Assembly (NCBI RefSeq): GCF_001440395.1
Contig: NZ_LLXZ01000059.1
Coordinates: 62,001 to 126,000, forward strand
Source of the DNA: Bradyrhizobium jicamae
GTDB lineage: Bacteria; Pseudomonadota; Alphaproteobacteria; Rhizobiales; Xanthobacteraceae
Direction of reading: 5' to 3'
DNA: 64,000 nucleotides
In this document: piece by piece, positions 18,638 through 28,153 of the stretch
Position numbering within the stretch: the stretch's first letter is position 1
Layout: every line of letters begins with the position of its first letter
Program-made: the position numbers and the translations under genes
The notes under the pieces: generated by a model
What the model saw: only the letters and a program-made list of their open reading frames with translations
The model's database searches: none
Told to the model about the DNA's origin: nothing

Positions 18638-19084
18638 AGATCGTTCCGCCGGCCCAGAAGCTGATACGCGTATTCAGATAGCGCTCGGTGCGATCGAATG
18701 GGTGGATGCGGCAGCGATTGGAAAAAGACATCAATAAGCGGCGCCGCGAACCTGGACGGAAAAGCAGCGTAGGATTGCGCGTATCAGTGGCAAAGCCGCG
18801 GACCAGGCGCTCGTCTCATCCTGTCTCCTTTGCGCAACATCCGTTGTGTTCCTCGCCTGGGAACAGCATTTGCGACTCCACACTCGCGGATATTCGGCTC
18901 AGTGTGTCGAAGAACCGGGATGGCGGATCGAGCGTTTTTCATACTGATGCATTTTGAGCCCGGTGGGCCGCAGCGCGAGAATGCCTGCGGTCTTTTCGCT
19001 CCAGGATTGGTCTGCGCGGTTGCAACATCGGCAACGCGAGACCGCCATTGCGGGTGGAGCGTCGCTGGATCAATGAACTCGTCG
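18638..19084. other. Intergenic region, nothing recognised
   Basis: 447 bp between the kinase gene and the convergent NYN gene. Open frames exist on both strands but their translations are Arg/Pro-rich and lack family features. No clear terminator or repeat was seen. Confidence 0.4.
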
Positions 19085-19675
19085 TCAGTTGTCGTGGCGG
19101 TGCAGGGATAATGTGTGATGGCGCGCCTCGCGCGAGGCTGGCCGCTCGGACGGATCGCGGCCAAGCTTGGGCTTCAAATCCACGAGGTCGATGAAAGCGT
19201 CGGCTTGTCGCCGAAGTTCGTCGGCAATCATCGGAGGATGGGTGGCAATGGTCGAGACGACGGTGACGCGAACGCCTCGGCGTTGGATCGCCTCCACCAA
19301 TGGGCGGAAGTCGCCGTCACCCGAGAACAGAATCATCTGATCGATATGCTCGGCAAGCTCCATGGCATCAACAGCGAGTTTGATGTCCATGCTGCCCTTC
19401 GCCCTGCGATGGCCGCCGGCGTCGGTGAACTCCCTCATCGGTCTTGTGGCCACGGTATAGCCGTTGTAGTCGAGCCAATCGATCAAGGGCCGGATCGACG
19501 AATATTCCTGATCCTCGATGACCGCAGTGTAGTAAAATGCGCGAACCAGCGTGCCGCGACTTTGGAATTCAGTGAGCAGTCGCTTGTAATCCACATCGAA
19601 GCCAAGCATCTTGCTGGTCGCATAAAGATTGGCGCCATCGATAAGGAGCGCGATCTTGGTGGAGGAAGCTGACAT
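19085..19675 (-). CDS. NYN domain protein (LabA/DUF88 type)
   Basis: A 196-residue protein with the NYN (PIN-like) nuclease fold. Key acidic positions are visible in LLIDGANLY near residue 10, KGSMDIKLAVDAMELA near 95 and LFSGDGDFRPLVEAI near 117. Such proteins are predicted RNases or RNA-binding proteins that need Mg2+. The C-terminal 30 residues are basic and His-rich. It sits alone at the edge of the decayed island and appears intact. Confidence 0.85.
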   Translation of the reverse strand: MSASSTKIALLIDGANLYATSKMLGFDVDYKRLLTEFQSRGTLVRAFYYTAVIEDQEYSSIRPLIDWLDYNGYTVATRPMREFTDAGGHRRAKGSMDIKLAVDAMELAEHIDQMILFSGDGDFRPLVEAIQRRGVRVTVVSTIATHPPMIADELRRQADAFIDLVDLKPKLGRDPSERPASREARHHTLSLHRHDN

Positions 19676-19717
19676 TGAGGCGTGGCTCCCAAATCGAACA
19701 GCAAGGCACTGGAGGCA

Positions 19718-20119
19718 TCAGCTCACGTTGTCTGTCTTGCGCCGCGACGAAGAGCCGGCCGGAGCGACATCGCAAGTGGCCTTGATCGTTGAACCACGAC
19801 GTAGCCTTCGACATGCCATTGGCGTGGGCGCCGTTGCGGAAAAGGTCACGTCACCGACGCCATAGCGCTTCGGTGGCATGCCCTTGCTCTCGAGCACGAT
19901 CGATCCTTCGAGGATCATGATGATCTCGTCGACATCGTCGAACCAGTTGAACTTACCCTCGGTGCAGGACCAGATCACGGTTGTGGCAGCGCGATCCGCA
20001 CTGGTCAACAGTACGAGCGAGCGGGCTTCCGGATTGCCTTCAAGGATCCAGGACGGCTCGATCGGCGACGGCGTGAGATCCGCGTTGCAATTGTCAGTTT
20101 CAATAAGAGTAAGCGGCAT
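19718..20119 (-). pseudogene. Cupin-like protein (DUF861/cupin_3), frameshifted C-terminus
   Basis: The first 95 or so residues match a small cupin: SWILEGNPEARSLVLL, then FDDVDEIIMILEGSIVLESKG with the metal-site pattern. After YGVGDVTF the frame degrades. The expected continuation FFRNGAHAN and then WHVEGYVV can be read in two other frames, which would need one base lost in the TTTT run (near 19841) and one lost just before HVEGY (near 19819). This looks like recent decay, in line with the neighbouring genes, though sequencing error cannot be excluded. Confidence 0.6.
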
Positions 20120-20391
20120 CGATGACCTCAACCTATTGATAAGTATGCGCGGCTTCAAAGGCATCCCGGTGGCGCTAATTTCAGATTGCCAAATCTTCCG
20201 GGACGGATGCGATTAGATTATCCCAAAAAGAATGAGGAGGCCAATTTGCCGAAAATTGACTGGGTGCTCCGCTCAACGAGTCGCTCAATGAGGGTTACCT
20301 CTGACGGGGCACCTCGGGCAATGTCGAAACTCGAGATGAAGCTAGAATGCGAGCTAGGCGCGTCGCCGCCTCCGTAGCTTCGCCTTGAATT

Positions 20392-20712
20392 TCAGGCTAC
20401 CGGAACACTGTGTACGCCAGCCCACACTGCAGCGAGAGACCGGTCAATTGTTTGACATACATCAGATCGAACTTCGATCAAGACGGGGCCGTTCGCCGAC
20501 ATTGCTTCCGCGACCACCTCGGCCGCCTGCGCTGCGTTTGTGATCGTATAGCCCTGCGCGCCGAATGCGCGGTCAAGAGCGGCAAAGTCGGGGTTAGACA
20601 GGTCGGTACCCCAAGGACGTTTCGGAAATGCTCGCTCTTGATGGGTACGGATGGTGCCGTACGACCGGTTATTGGAGATCACGATCGTCATATTGAGCCG
20701 GCGGGAAACCAC
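20392..20712 (-). pseudogene. TPP-dependent enzyme, C-terminal fragment
   Basis: The fragment reads RRLNMTIVISNNRSYGTIR then HQERAFPKRPWGTDLSNPDF, the C-terminal TPP-binding end of the acetolactate synthase/benzoylformate decarboxylase superfamily. About 450 residues of the N-terminal part are absent. The upstream sequence instead codes for an acetyltransferase fragment, so the junction lies at about 20697-20712. It cannot be functional alone. Confidence 0.65.
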
Positions 20713-21190
20713 ACCAGGCCGAGGCAGCCGTCGGCCGCGTGCCGTGCAAGCAGCGCGACATCGGCTTTCGACAGGCCGTCGATCGCTTGCGCGTCCTGTT
20801 GCACGACTTCGACGTGCATGGCCTTCACCGAACCGCGATCGGCCAGGTCCAGTACGCTGGGCTGATGTCGACGTAAGTGACGTGCTTGTGACGCTGCGCG
20901 ACCTTGGTCAGCATCGGCGCGTAGTTGCGGAAGGTGGGTTCGACGTACCAGCTGGAGACATTGCAGCGGATGAAGGTCTCGCCGCTGCCGTCCCGCGCGG
21001 CGTAGATCAACAGCAAAACGCCAACCGCCGTTCCGTCGTGGTCGAGCATGTAGCCAAAGCGCGGGAGACCTTCGGGTACATCGCGCACGGAGGTGCGCCG
21101 GAGCCCCTTCATCCAGTAGTCGGGGGAACGGATCTCAAAGCCGGCGATGGAGGCAAGATCGGCGCTTTCTATCGCGCGGCATCGGATCAT
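20713..21190 (-). pseudogene. GNAT-type acetyltransferase fragment, frameshifted and truncated
   Basis: It begins [20 protein letters not shown] and carries the GNAT-like core up to VTYVDISPAYWTWPI (near 20840). The frame then closes. A second frame from 20819 continues with VEVVQQDAQAIDGLSK and ARHAADGCLGLVW, which looks like the next part of the same family, before the sequence switches to the TPP-enzyme fragment. The start overlaps the metA stop (ATGA), so it was once coupled to it. Confidence 0.55.
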
Positions 21191-22335
21191 GGTCCGAACT
21201 CCGTCATACGACCCAATCCCGCTTCTTGCGGCGCCCAGTTACCCATGGTGGCCGGGTGCACGGTGTCCGTTGCGATCCGGACCCGAATCTGGTCTCGTCG
21301 GTACCTTCCGTTAAGGGGCCCCAGCCTCGAGCGTCCGGTCCGCAGTGACGCCATATATAGCAGCCAGTTGCGGTAGATGTGCCTGGCCGGCGGTTGCCAG
21401 ACGTTTCTCAGATCTCTCGCCAGATAGTCAGCCGGGAAATCGGCGAAAAACTCCGGACATCTATCCGAAAGGGCTTTTCGCCGGTAGGTGGTCAGGATCT
21501 CTTCTGCCGCCGTGTCAAAATAGCCTCTCGGTATCGTCGGACAGACTTCGTTCTCGCCCCGGAGGAACCGACCCATGTCCCTTCTGTATTCGCCCAGCAA
21601 GCTCCGGCTTTCGTGTTCCGGATGGCCTTGGAAATGGACGAAAAGGCTCTTCTGCTGTTTGGCAAAACAGTCGACGCCAGCGTCCACCGACGTGCTGAGA
21701 ACGGAGTATCCGCAGCTTGCGAGTTCTCCCTCCGTCACCTCGTTCCAGCGGGCGTGCGGTATTCTGAAGGTCGCGGGCACGTTGTGCATCAAGGGATGCT
21801 TTCTCGTCTTCGTTTGAGCGAAGACACCGATGCATTTGGCAGGCAGCTTGTGGCGCCCCACGCCATCCAGGTGCAGGACGGCCCCATGGACGGCGAGACA
21901 GGAATACACTGATGACAGGGTATTCTCGCTGGCCCAGTCGACGAGCTGGCCGAAGGAGTGCCAGTATGGCTCTTCCGTCAGGTTGGCGGCTCTCGGCTCG
22001 GTGCCGGTCACGATCACACCATCCAGGCTCCCGTTCAGCAGATCGTCGGTGCTGCGGTAGTATCGACGCACGTAATCGCACCCCCATTCCGAACGGGGCA
22101 TCGTCGCCATCGTGTAGAAGTGCAGTCTGACGAAGAGTCGTTGGGCCGCCGCACCGATCAGATCAAACAGCTGGCGCTCGGTGGCCATCAGGGCGGCGTC
22201 GGGCATGTTGTTGATCAGCCCGATATCGAGGCACTCCACGCGGTTTCCCGGCGTCGCAATCGCGGCGGCGCCGCCGTTCGGCGCTCTCGAGAAGAGGTGG
22301 TGTTCGTGCGAGTCTATGTCGATTAGCACAGGCAT
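21187..22335 (-). CDS. metA: Homoserine O-acyltransferase (MetA-type)
   Basis: A 382-residue class-I-glutamine-amidotransferase-like acyltransferase that activates homoserine with an acetyl or succinyl group. Visible are [15 protein letters not shown], the nucleophile C146 in YSCLAVHGA and the H238/E240 pair in FQGHPEHE. The frame is intact although both neighbours on this strand are broken. It overlaps the start of the acetyltransferase remnant downstream and follows a MetZ remnant upstream, so it was the middle gene of a sulfur-amino-acid-like operon. Housekeeping methionine synthesis is one option; a role in a lost secondary pathway is another. The acyl donor cannot be read from sequence. 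Confidence 0.85.
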   Translation of the reverse strand: MPVLIDIDSHEHHLFSRAPNGGAAAIATPGNRVECLDIGLINNMPDAALMATERQLFDLIGAAAQRLFVRLHFYTMATMPRSEWGCDYVRRYYRSTDDLLNGSLDGVIVTGTEPRAANLTEEPYWHSFGQLVDWASENTLSSVYSCLAVHGAVLHLDGVGRHKLPAKCIGVFAQTKTRKHPLMHNVPATFRIPHARWNEVTEGELASCGYSVLSTSVDAGVDCFAKQQKSLFVHFQGHPEHESRSLLGEYRRDMGRFLRGENEVCPTIPRGYFDTAAEEILTTYRRKALSDRCPEFFADFPADYLARDLRNVWQPPARHIYRNWLLYMASLRTGRSRLGPLNGRYRRDQIRVRIATDTVHPATMGNWAPQEAGLGRMTEFGP

Positions 22336-22833
22336 CGGGATGCCTTCATGATTGACTTAAAATCAATCCGCTGATCGAGGTCGGCGATGATGTCGTCGAC
22401 GTGTTCGGTTCCGACGCTTAGCCGGATCATCTCGGGCCGCACGCCGGCCTTTCCCTGCTCTTCGGGCGACATTTGCCGGTGCGTGGTCGACGCGGGGTGG
22501 CAGGCGAGCGATTTCGTGTCGCCAATGTTGACCAGCCGCTTGACCAAGCTTCAGCGCGTCATAGAACCGCTTGCCGGCCTCGAATCCTCCGGCCACGCCG
22601 AAGGTCAGCAACGAGCATGCCCGGCCGCGCAGATATTTCTGCGTCAGCGCGTAATAGAAGCTGTCGGGGAAGCCCGTGTAGTTTACCCGTCCGACGCGGC
22701 GGTCGTTGCGGAGAAATCGCGCGACCTTCTCGGCATTCTCGACGTGCCGCTCGATCCGCACAGCGACGGTCTCGATGCCTTGGAGCAACAGGAAGGCGTT
22801 CATCGGCGCCAGGATGAAGCCGGTGTTTCTCAT
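22323..22833 (-). pseudogene. O-acyl-homoserine sulfhydrylase (MetZ/MetY type), C-terminal fragment with frameshift
   Basis: The frame from 22833 reads TGFILAPMNAFLLLQGIE, RIERHVENAEKVARFL and RACSLLTFGVAGGFEAG, the C-terminal domain of the Cys/Met-metabolism PLP family. After FYDALKL the frame breaks near 22547, and the rest ([40 protein letters not shown]) continues in another frame. The N-terminal half with the PLP lysine is missing; its place is taken by an acyl-CoA dehydrogenase fragment. Non-functional. Confidence 0.8.
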
Positions 22834-23348
22834 AGGAAATCACCGTCGCGTCTCGAACCAGCGAGATCTCGGCGCCGGCGCTCCACCGCCGCCGAGCTGA
22901 AGCAAATGTTCCCGCCGTTCTGGCCTTCGGTGGTCGACGACGCGAGCAGCAGCTGCTCGGCGGCTACGCGGCACATCAGCCTCTCGTGCCAGCCGCTGCC
23001 CGCGCCGTGGCGAACCAGACACGCCACCTTGGTCTGATGCATTGCGAAGATCATCCCGGCCGATGCGCAGGCGCGGCCGAGCGCGTAACACATGTCGGTC
23101 ACCTCGGATATCGATGCGCCGTCTCCGCCGAATTCGATCGGGATCTGAACACCCAGAAGTCACTGTTCCCGCGCCGCGTCGATGGCCCTTCGCGGGAAGC
23201 GCGCCTCGCGGTCCACCGCATCGACCTCCGTCGCCGCGGCCTCCGCGACAGCCGCCGCCCGCTTCCGGAACGAGGCGCGGTCGGAGTAGGATTGCAGTTG
23301 GTTGCCTTCCGGATCGAAGTTGCGGAGCTGGACTTGCTGCAGGTTCAT
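22834..23348 (-). pseudogene. Acyl-CoA dehydrogenase, N-terminal fragment with frameshifts
   Basis: It starts at 23348 and reads FRKRAAAVAEAAATEVDAVD to about 23160. It then resumes in another frame as LLGVQIPIEFGGDGASIS, CYALGRACASAGMIFAMHQT and LLLASSTTEGQNGGN, and in a third frame ends with EISLVRDATVISYE near 22834. These are successive parts of the N-terminal and middle domains of a flavin acyl-CoA dehydrogenase. The FAD-binding C-terminal domain is gone. It is divergent from the ACP gene at 23589. Confidence 0.75.
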
Positions 23349-23588
23349 AGCCAATGTCTCCCATTCGAAAATCGGGCGTCCCGCACCGTGTCGAAATGAA
23401 TTCCGCGCCAATCTGATGGGGCAATCTAGCCGACCGCGTCTGCGGAGTCGGCGGCGCAAAGGTGGATGTCGATCAGCAACGCGCTTCCGGCCGAGGTACC
23501 TCCGAAGTAGAGCTATTGCCCCGAGTTGCGGTCAGCTATCGTCGCGTCGATTACGATCGTCCCACGTTACGCAATGTGTGGGGGTGAA

Positions 23589-23837
23589 ATGCAGTACGTT
23601 AATGCCATCGTCCAGGACCGTGTTCTCTTCGTGGTCAGAAGCGTCCTCGAGCAGAACGCGATCAAGGCGGATATTCACCCGGAGCCGCGGCTGGTGGACA
23701 TCGGACTGGACTCGATGGATATGGTCGCGCTGATGCTCAAGGTCGAAGCCGAGTTCGATCTCATCCTTCCTCAACCCGAGATCACGCCCGAGAATTTCCA
23801 ATCGGTGAGGACGCTGGAGGTGATGATCCTCAACTAG
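23589..23837 (+). CDS. Acyl carrier protein
   Basis: An 82-residue carrier protein with the phosphopantetheine serine in DIGLDSMDMVALMLKVE and the usual four-helix pattern (FDLILPQPEITPENFQSV). It is intact. It begins a plus-strand series ACP, ligase, ACP, ligase that diverges from the ACAD/MetZ/MetA series. It probably held the acyl or aminoacyl group activated by the neighbouring ligase; the PPTase at 35999 could activate it. Confidence 0.8.
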   Translation: MQYVNAIVQDRVLFVVRSVLEQNAIKADIHPEPRLVDIGLDSMDMVALMLKVEAEFDLILPQPEITPENFQSVRTLEVMILN

Positions 23838-24077
23838 CTCGGACCCGGAACGGGATAAACGACTTGAACAGCAATGCTTCTTCGGCCGAGCGAAGCGGCA
23901 TTCACAATGATCGCAAGTCGCGCCCGTTCCGGGGCGCTGCGTCACCCGCCGCGCCGACACCGATCAAACCCATCTGCATGGCCAGGTCATGGAAGCAGCG
24001 GTGATCCAGCGGGCGACCGGAAGAAGCGCTCCGCAGCGCGGCCGCTCCGTCGCCAAAACCTGGCTGAAGGCCACGAA

Positions 24078-25801
24078 TTGACCTCGCAGATCGAGGCCAG
24101 GCCGCATCGGCTGTTCGCCGATGTCGTGGAGGACTGGGCGCAGCGGCAGCCCGGACGCCCCGCGCTGCTCTCGGATGGTCAGACCTTCTCCTACGGGAGC
24201 TCGCCGGGCTGATCAACCGGTATGCGCGCTGGGCGCTGGCCTCGGCATCCGTGCCGGCTGCACCGTCTGCCTTCTGATGCCGAACCGGCCGGACTATCTC
24301 GCCTGCTGGCTCGGCATCAGCAGCGTCGGCGGCACGGCGGCGCTGATCAACACCAGGCTGGTCGGACGGTCGCTCGCCCACTGCATCGACGTCGCACGTG
24401 CCGATCATGTCATCCTTGCCGCCGAGTGCGTGGATGCATTGGAGACCGCACTTCCGCATCTGGACCGCGTGCCGCAAATCTGGAGCCTTGGCGCCGGCGG
24501 TGTAGGTGCCGATCTGGACGCGGCGCTCGCTGCCGCGGATACAAGCCCGCTTTCCTCCACTGTGCGCGGCGACGTCACGATCGATGAACGTGCGCTCCTA
24601 ATCTACACCTCGGGTACCACGGGACTGCCGGAGGCGGCGAATGTCAGTCATCGCCGAATTCTCTCCTGGGGCGGGTGGTTCGCCGGGCTCGCGGACGCTT
24701 CCATGGACGATCGTCTGTATGATTGCCTGCCGCTTCATCATTCCATGGGCGGTGTCGTCGCGCCCTGCAGCATGCTTCACGCAGGCAGTTCGGTCGTGAT
24801 CCCTGAGAAATTCTCCGCGACAAGCTTCTGGGACGACATCGTGCGTTTAGACTGCACCGTCTTCCAATATATCGGCGAGCTCTGCGGCTACCTGCTGAAG
24901 GCGCCGACGTCCGGGCTGGATACAGGACACCGGCTGCGGCTCGCGGTGGCAACGGATTTGCGCGGCGACATCTGGGAGGCGTTCGCCGCACGGTTTGCGA
25001 TTCCGCGTATCCTCGAATTCTACGCCGCGACGGAGGGCAATTTTTCGCTGTTCAATGTCGAGGGAAAACCCGGCGCGATCGGCCGGATCCCGCGGTTGTT
25101 GGCGCATCGGCTTCCCGCCGCGATCGTGAAAGTGGATGCCGACAGCGGCAGCCCGGTCCGCGATGAGGACGGGCTCTGCATTGCCTGTGCTCACGGTGAG
25201 GTCGGCGAAGCGGTCGGGCGCATCGGCGCCGCCGATCGGGGCGGCAGTCCTTTTGAAGGGTATACCGATCCGGCCGAGACCGCGAACAAGATCCTGCACG
25301 ACGTTTTTGCCGAAGGCGATGCCTGTTTCCACAGCGGCGACCTCATGATGCGCGACGAACAAGGCTATTTCCATTTTGTCGACCGGGTCGGCGATACTTT
25401 CCGCTGGGAGGGCGAGAACGTCGCGACCAGTGAGGTGAACGACGCGATCAGAGACTGCCCCGGCGTTCTCGATGCCTCGACCTACGGCGTCGCTGTCCCT
25501 GGCGCCGACGGCCGTGCCGGCATGGCGGCTCTGGTCGTGGATCAGGACTTCGATTTCTGGACCTTCACGGAACATTTGGCGCATCGGCTCCCGGTCTATG
25601 CGCTTCCGATTCGTCAGGTTCTGCCGCTCGCTGGAGGCCACCGAGACCTTCAAGCAGAAGAAGCAGCAGCTGATCCGCGAGGGATTTGATCCCCTGGTCG
25701 CGGGCGACCCGCTGTTCTTTCGCGATCCGGCGACCGGCGACTTCCGTCCGATCTGTCGCGCCGTCTATGCGAGCATCGTGGAGGGTAGGTTCAGGTTCTA
25801 G
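24078..25801 (+). pseudogene. FATP-type acyl-CoA synthetase, three frameshifts
   Basis: The reconstructed product is an ANL-superfamily ligase of the fatty-acid-transport/very-long-chain type (YTSGTTGLPEAANVSHRR, FYAATEGNFSLFNVEGKPG, GDTFRWEGENVATSEV). The N-terminus (PHRLFADVVEDWAQRQPGRP) is in a different frame from the core, with breaks near 24205 and 24244; the end (SLEATETFKQKKQQLIREGF) is in another, after a probable 2-base loss near 25610. The ATP-site lysine expected after TTGLP is a glutamate. The reading frame and the active site are both damaged. Confidence 0.8.
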
Positions 25802-25844
25802 GCAATCGGCTCGAAAGCCGTTTTTTTGAGAGGTGAGGTGTTCC

Positions 25845-26090
25845 ATGTCGGTAAGGTCGAAGATTTTCGCGGCGATGCAGCAGATCGCTGAAGAACAGAA
25901 GGTCAAGCTGCCGCCGCTCCTGGACGATCTATCGCTCCACGACACCGGGTTCGACTCGCTGGCATTCGCGATCCTGGTCGCGCGGCTGGAGGACGATCTC
26001 AGGATCGATCCTTTCACCATCGCGGAGGATGCGGCCTTCCCGTCGACGGTCGGCGAGTTCGTCAGGGTCTACGAGAATGTCCCCGCCTGA
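25845..26090 (+). CDS. Acyl carrier protein (second)
   Basis: An 81-residue carrier with the attachment serine in HDTGFDSLAFAILVARLE. The frame is complete. Its last 14 bases overlap the start of the second ligase gene, a sign of former translational coupling. The surrounding sequence (VGEFVRVYE) is typical of the fourth helix. It is likely the dedicated carrier for that ligase. Confidence 0.78.
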   Translation: MSVRSKIFAAMQQIAEEQKVKLPPLLDDLSLHDTGFDSLAFAILVARLEDDLRIDPFTIAEDAAFPSTVGEFVRVYENVPA

Positions 26091-27436
26091 GATCTTCGCA
26101 CTGCGCGAATATCTCGGCCCCGAGCTGAAGGGCCGGACGATTTCCGATGCCCGGTACAGCGTATCGCTGACCGACATTCTCAGGCATAGCTGCCGGACCG
26201 GCAAATCCCGCGAGCTGTCCGGCCGATCGGTGCTGCTTGCGGTGTCGGGGCAACTGCAGTCCGCGCTCGCCATGATCTAGCTCGACGGCGTTGCCCGCCG
26301 CATGCTGCTGTGCCCACCCGACCTCGATCCGGATCACATCCAGGCTTTGCTTGCAGATGCCGAGATCGATGCGATCGATACGGATCGGCCGGATCGATAC
26401 GACGCCGGCGCGTATCTGGTCGCCGGCGTCAACGTGACCGAACGTGCGGCCGCGGGATGGAGGACCGAACGCGCGACAGAGTGGCTGATGCTGACCTCGG
26501 GAACATCGGGGGTGCCGAAGATCGTCGGACATACGCTCGATGGGCTGGCCGGCGCGATCGTTGCCAACGGGCCGGCGCGCCATCCAAACGCGACCTGGGC
26601 GACGTTCTACGACATCCGCCGCTATGGCGGCCTGCAGATATTCCTGCGCGCCGTGATCGGTGGCGGATCGATCGTGCTGTCGGAGCCCGGCGAAGCCATC
26701 GCGGACCACGTGGCACGGCTGCGCGCGGGCGGCGTCACTCACATCTCCGGAACGCCGTCGCACTGGCGCAAGCTCCTGATGAGCGGCGCAGCCGAAAACT
26801 TTTCGCCGCGCAATGTCCGCCTGTCCGGGGAAATCGCCGACCAGGCGGTGCTCGATGGTCTGGCCCGTGCGTTTCCGCATGCGTCGATCGACCATGCCTA
26901 TGCTTCGACCGAGGCCGGCGTCGGTTTCGCGGTGGACGACGGGCGCGAGGGGTTCCCCGTCAGTCTGGATCGGCGGAATCGCGATGGCGTTGAGATGAAG
27001 GTCGTCGACGGTTCGCTCCGGATCCGCTCGCACCGCACGGCGCACGCCTATATCGGCACCGCCGCGCCGCCGCTCGCCGATGCCGAGGGCTTCGTCGACA
27101 CCGGCGACATAGTCGAACTGCGCGGCGAGCGTTACCACTTCATCGGTCGGCGCGGCGGCATCATCAACATCGGCGGCTTGAAGGTTCATCCCGAGGAAAT
27201 CGAGGCTGTGATCAACCGGCACGAGTCGGTGCGGATGTCGCGCGCGCGGTCGCGCAAGAGCCCGATCACCGGCGCCATCGTGGTCGCCGACATCGTGCTC
27301 GCCGACGGCGTCGATGCGGATCGCCAGCAAACCATCCGCGCGGAAATTCTCGCCCGGTGCAAGGATTCGCTGGCGGCATACAAGGTGCCTGCAGTGATCC
27401 GCTTCGTCGATCGGCTCGACGTCACGGCGGCGGGCG
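26077..27436 (+). pseudogene. AMP-dependent acyl ligase with in-frame amber stop and lost C-terminus
   Basis: From ATG 26077 the frame codes for an ANL ligase. A TAG at 26278-26280 interrupts it after SGQLQSALAMI, and the same frame continues unbroken for more than 1,100 bases with LMLTSGTSGVPKIVGHTL, YASTEAGVGFAVD, FVDTGDIVELRG and FIGRRGGIINIGGLKVHPEE. Near RFVDRLDVTAAGA (27430) the sequence switches to a short-chain dehydrogenase fragment, so the catalytic C-terminal lysine (NGK-like motif) is missing. A restart at 26302 could make a partial protein, but it would be inactive. Confidence 0.8.
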
Positions 27437-27628
27437 CCTGGCTTTGTCGACACCGAACTGACCAGGTCCCTGAGCGACGACGGTCGACGGCGCATCGCCG
27501 GCCGGAGCGCGTTGCGCCGTCTGCCCGAGGCCGGCGACGTTGCTTCCATGGTCGAGTATCTCCTCGGCGAAGGCGGCCGCAACATCACCGGCACCATTCT
27601 GACTGTCGACGCCGGCAACACCGCCTGA
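27437..27628 (+). pseudogene. Short-chain dehydrogenase (FabG-like), C-terminal fragment
   Basis: In a frame shifted from the ligase, the sequence reads PGFVDTELTRSLSDDGRRRI, then EAGDVASMVEYLLGEGGRN and ITGTILTVDAGNTA, followed by a stop. This is the last third of an SDR-family reductase (the PG motif after the active site and the C-terminal TVDAG). The Rossmann N-terminus and the catalytic Tyr are absent. Confidence 0.8.
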
Positions 27629-28153
27629 TCGCGCGACGGCAAACATGCACGCTCGCGGCGCATCGCTTGCTCCACTGAACGGAAGCCGTGCAGAGCAGGG
27701 AGTTGGAAAACGACAGGTTGAAGCGAAAGCATTCCTGATGCGCACTCTCTCGCCGACCTACGGTGGTTACCGAAATCAAGCTCTCGATCTGGTTGGTAAT
27801 TGCATCGCCTGATGCTGAGAGCCGCTTCCTTGGATGTACCTCTTAAGAGTTTCCCAGCAGCAGGCAAGCGAAGTGCATAACGTGCGTGATGACGCTTTGT
27901 ACAACGTCATCTCACCGTGCGGCGGTGATGGCATGTGGGTTGCCCGATGAAGAACCGGTCATTCCGAGGGAAGGATGACGTAGTTTTCGCCTACGAGATC
28001 GCGGGCACGTCGCACGTCGATTCGGACAGTACGCCATTTACCCGGAATACAATGATGCGCCTGCGGGCGGAGGGACGAGCGGCGCCTGTGTGAACCGCTG
28101 CTTCAGGCTCCGACGATCGGCCGCACCTTCAAGGCTTGAAGAGGAATTGATTG
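27629..28153. other. Intergenic region, nothing recognised
   Basis: 525 bp between the decayed island and the TAXI-type gene. Both strands carry short open frames without family character. The downstream part should hold the promoter of the gene at 28154. No repeat or hairpin stood out. Confidence 0.4.

Noticed and set aside
19718..27628. Treating all frameshifts in this island as sequencing error
   Set aside because: Lesions are confined to this interval, include a nonsense codon, an active-site change and three gene-to-gene junctions, and genes outside it are intact over long frames. Single frameshifts could still be errors.
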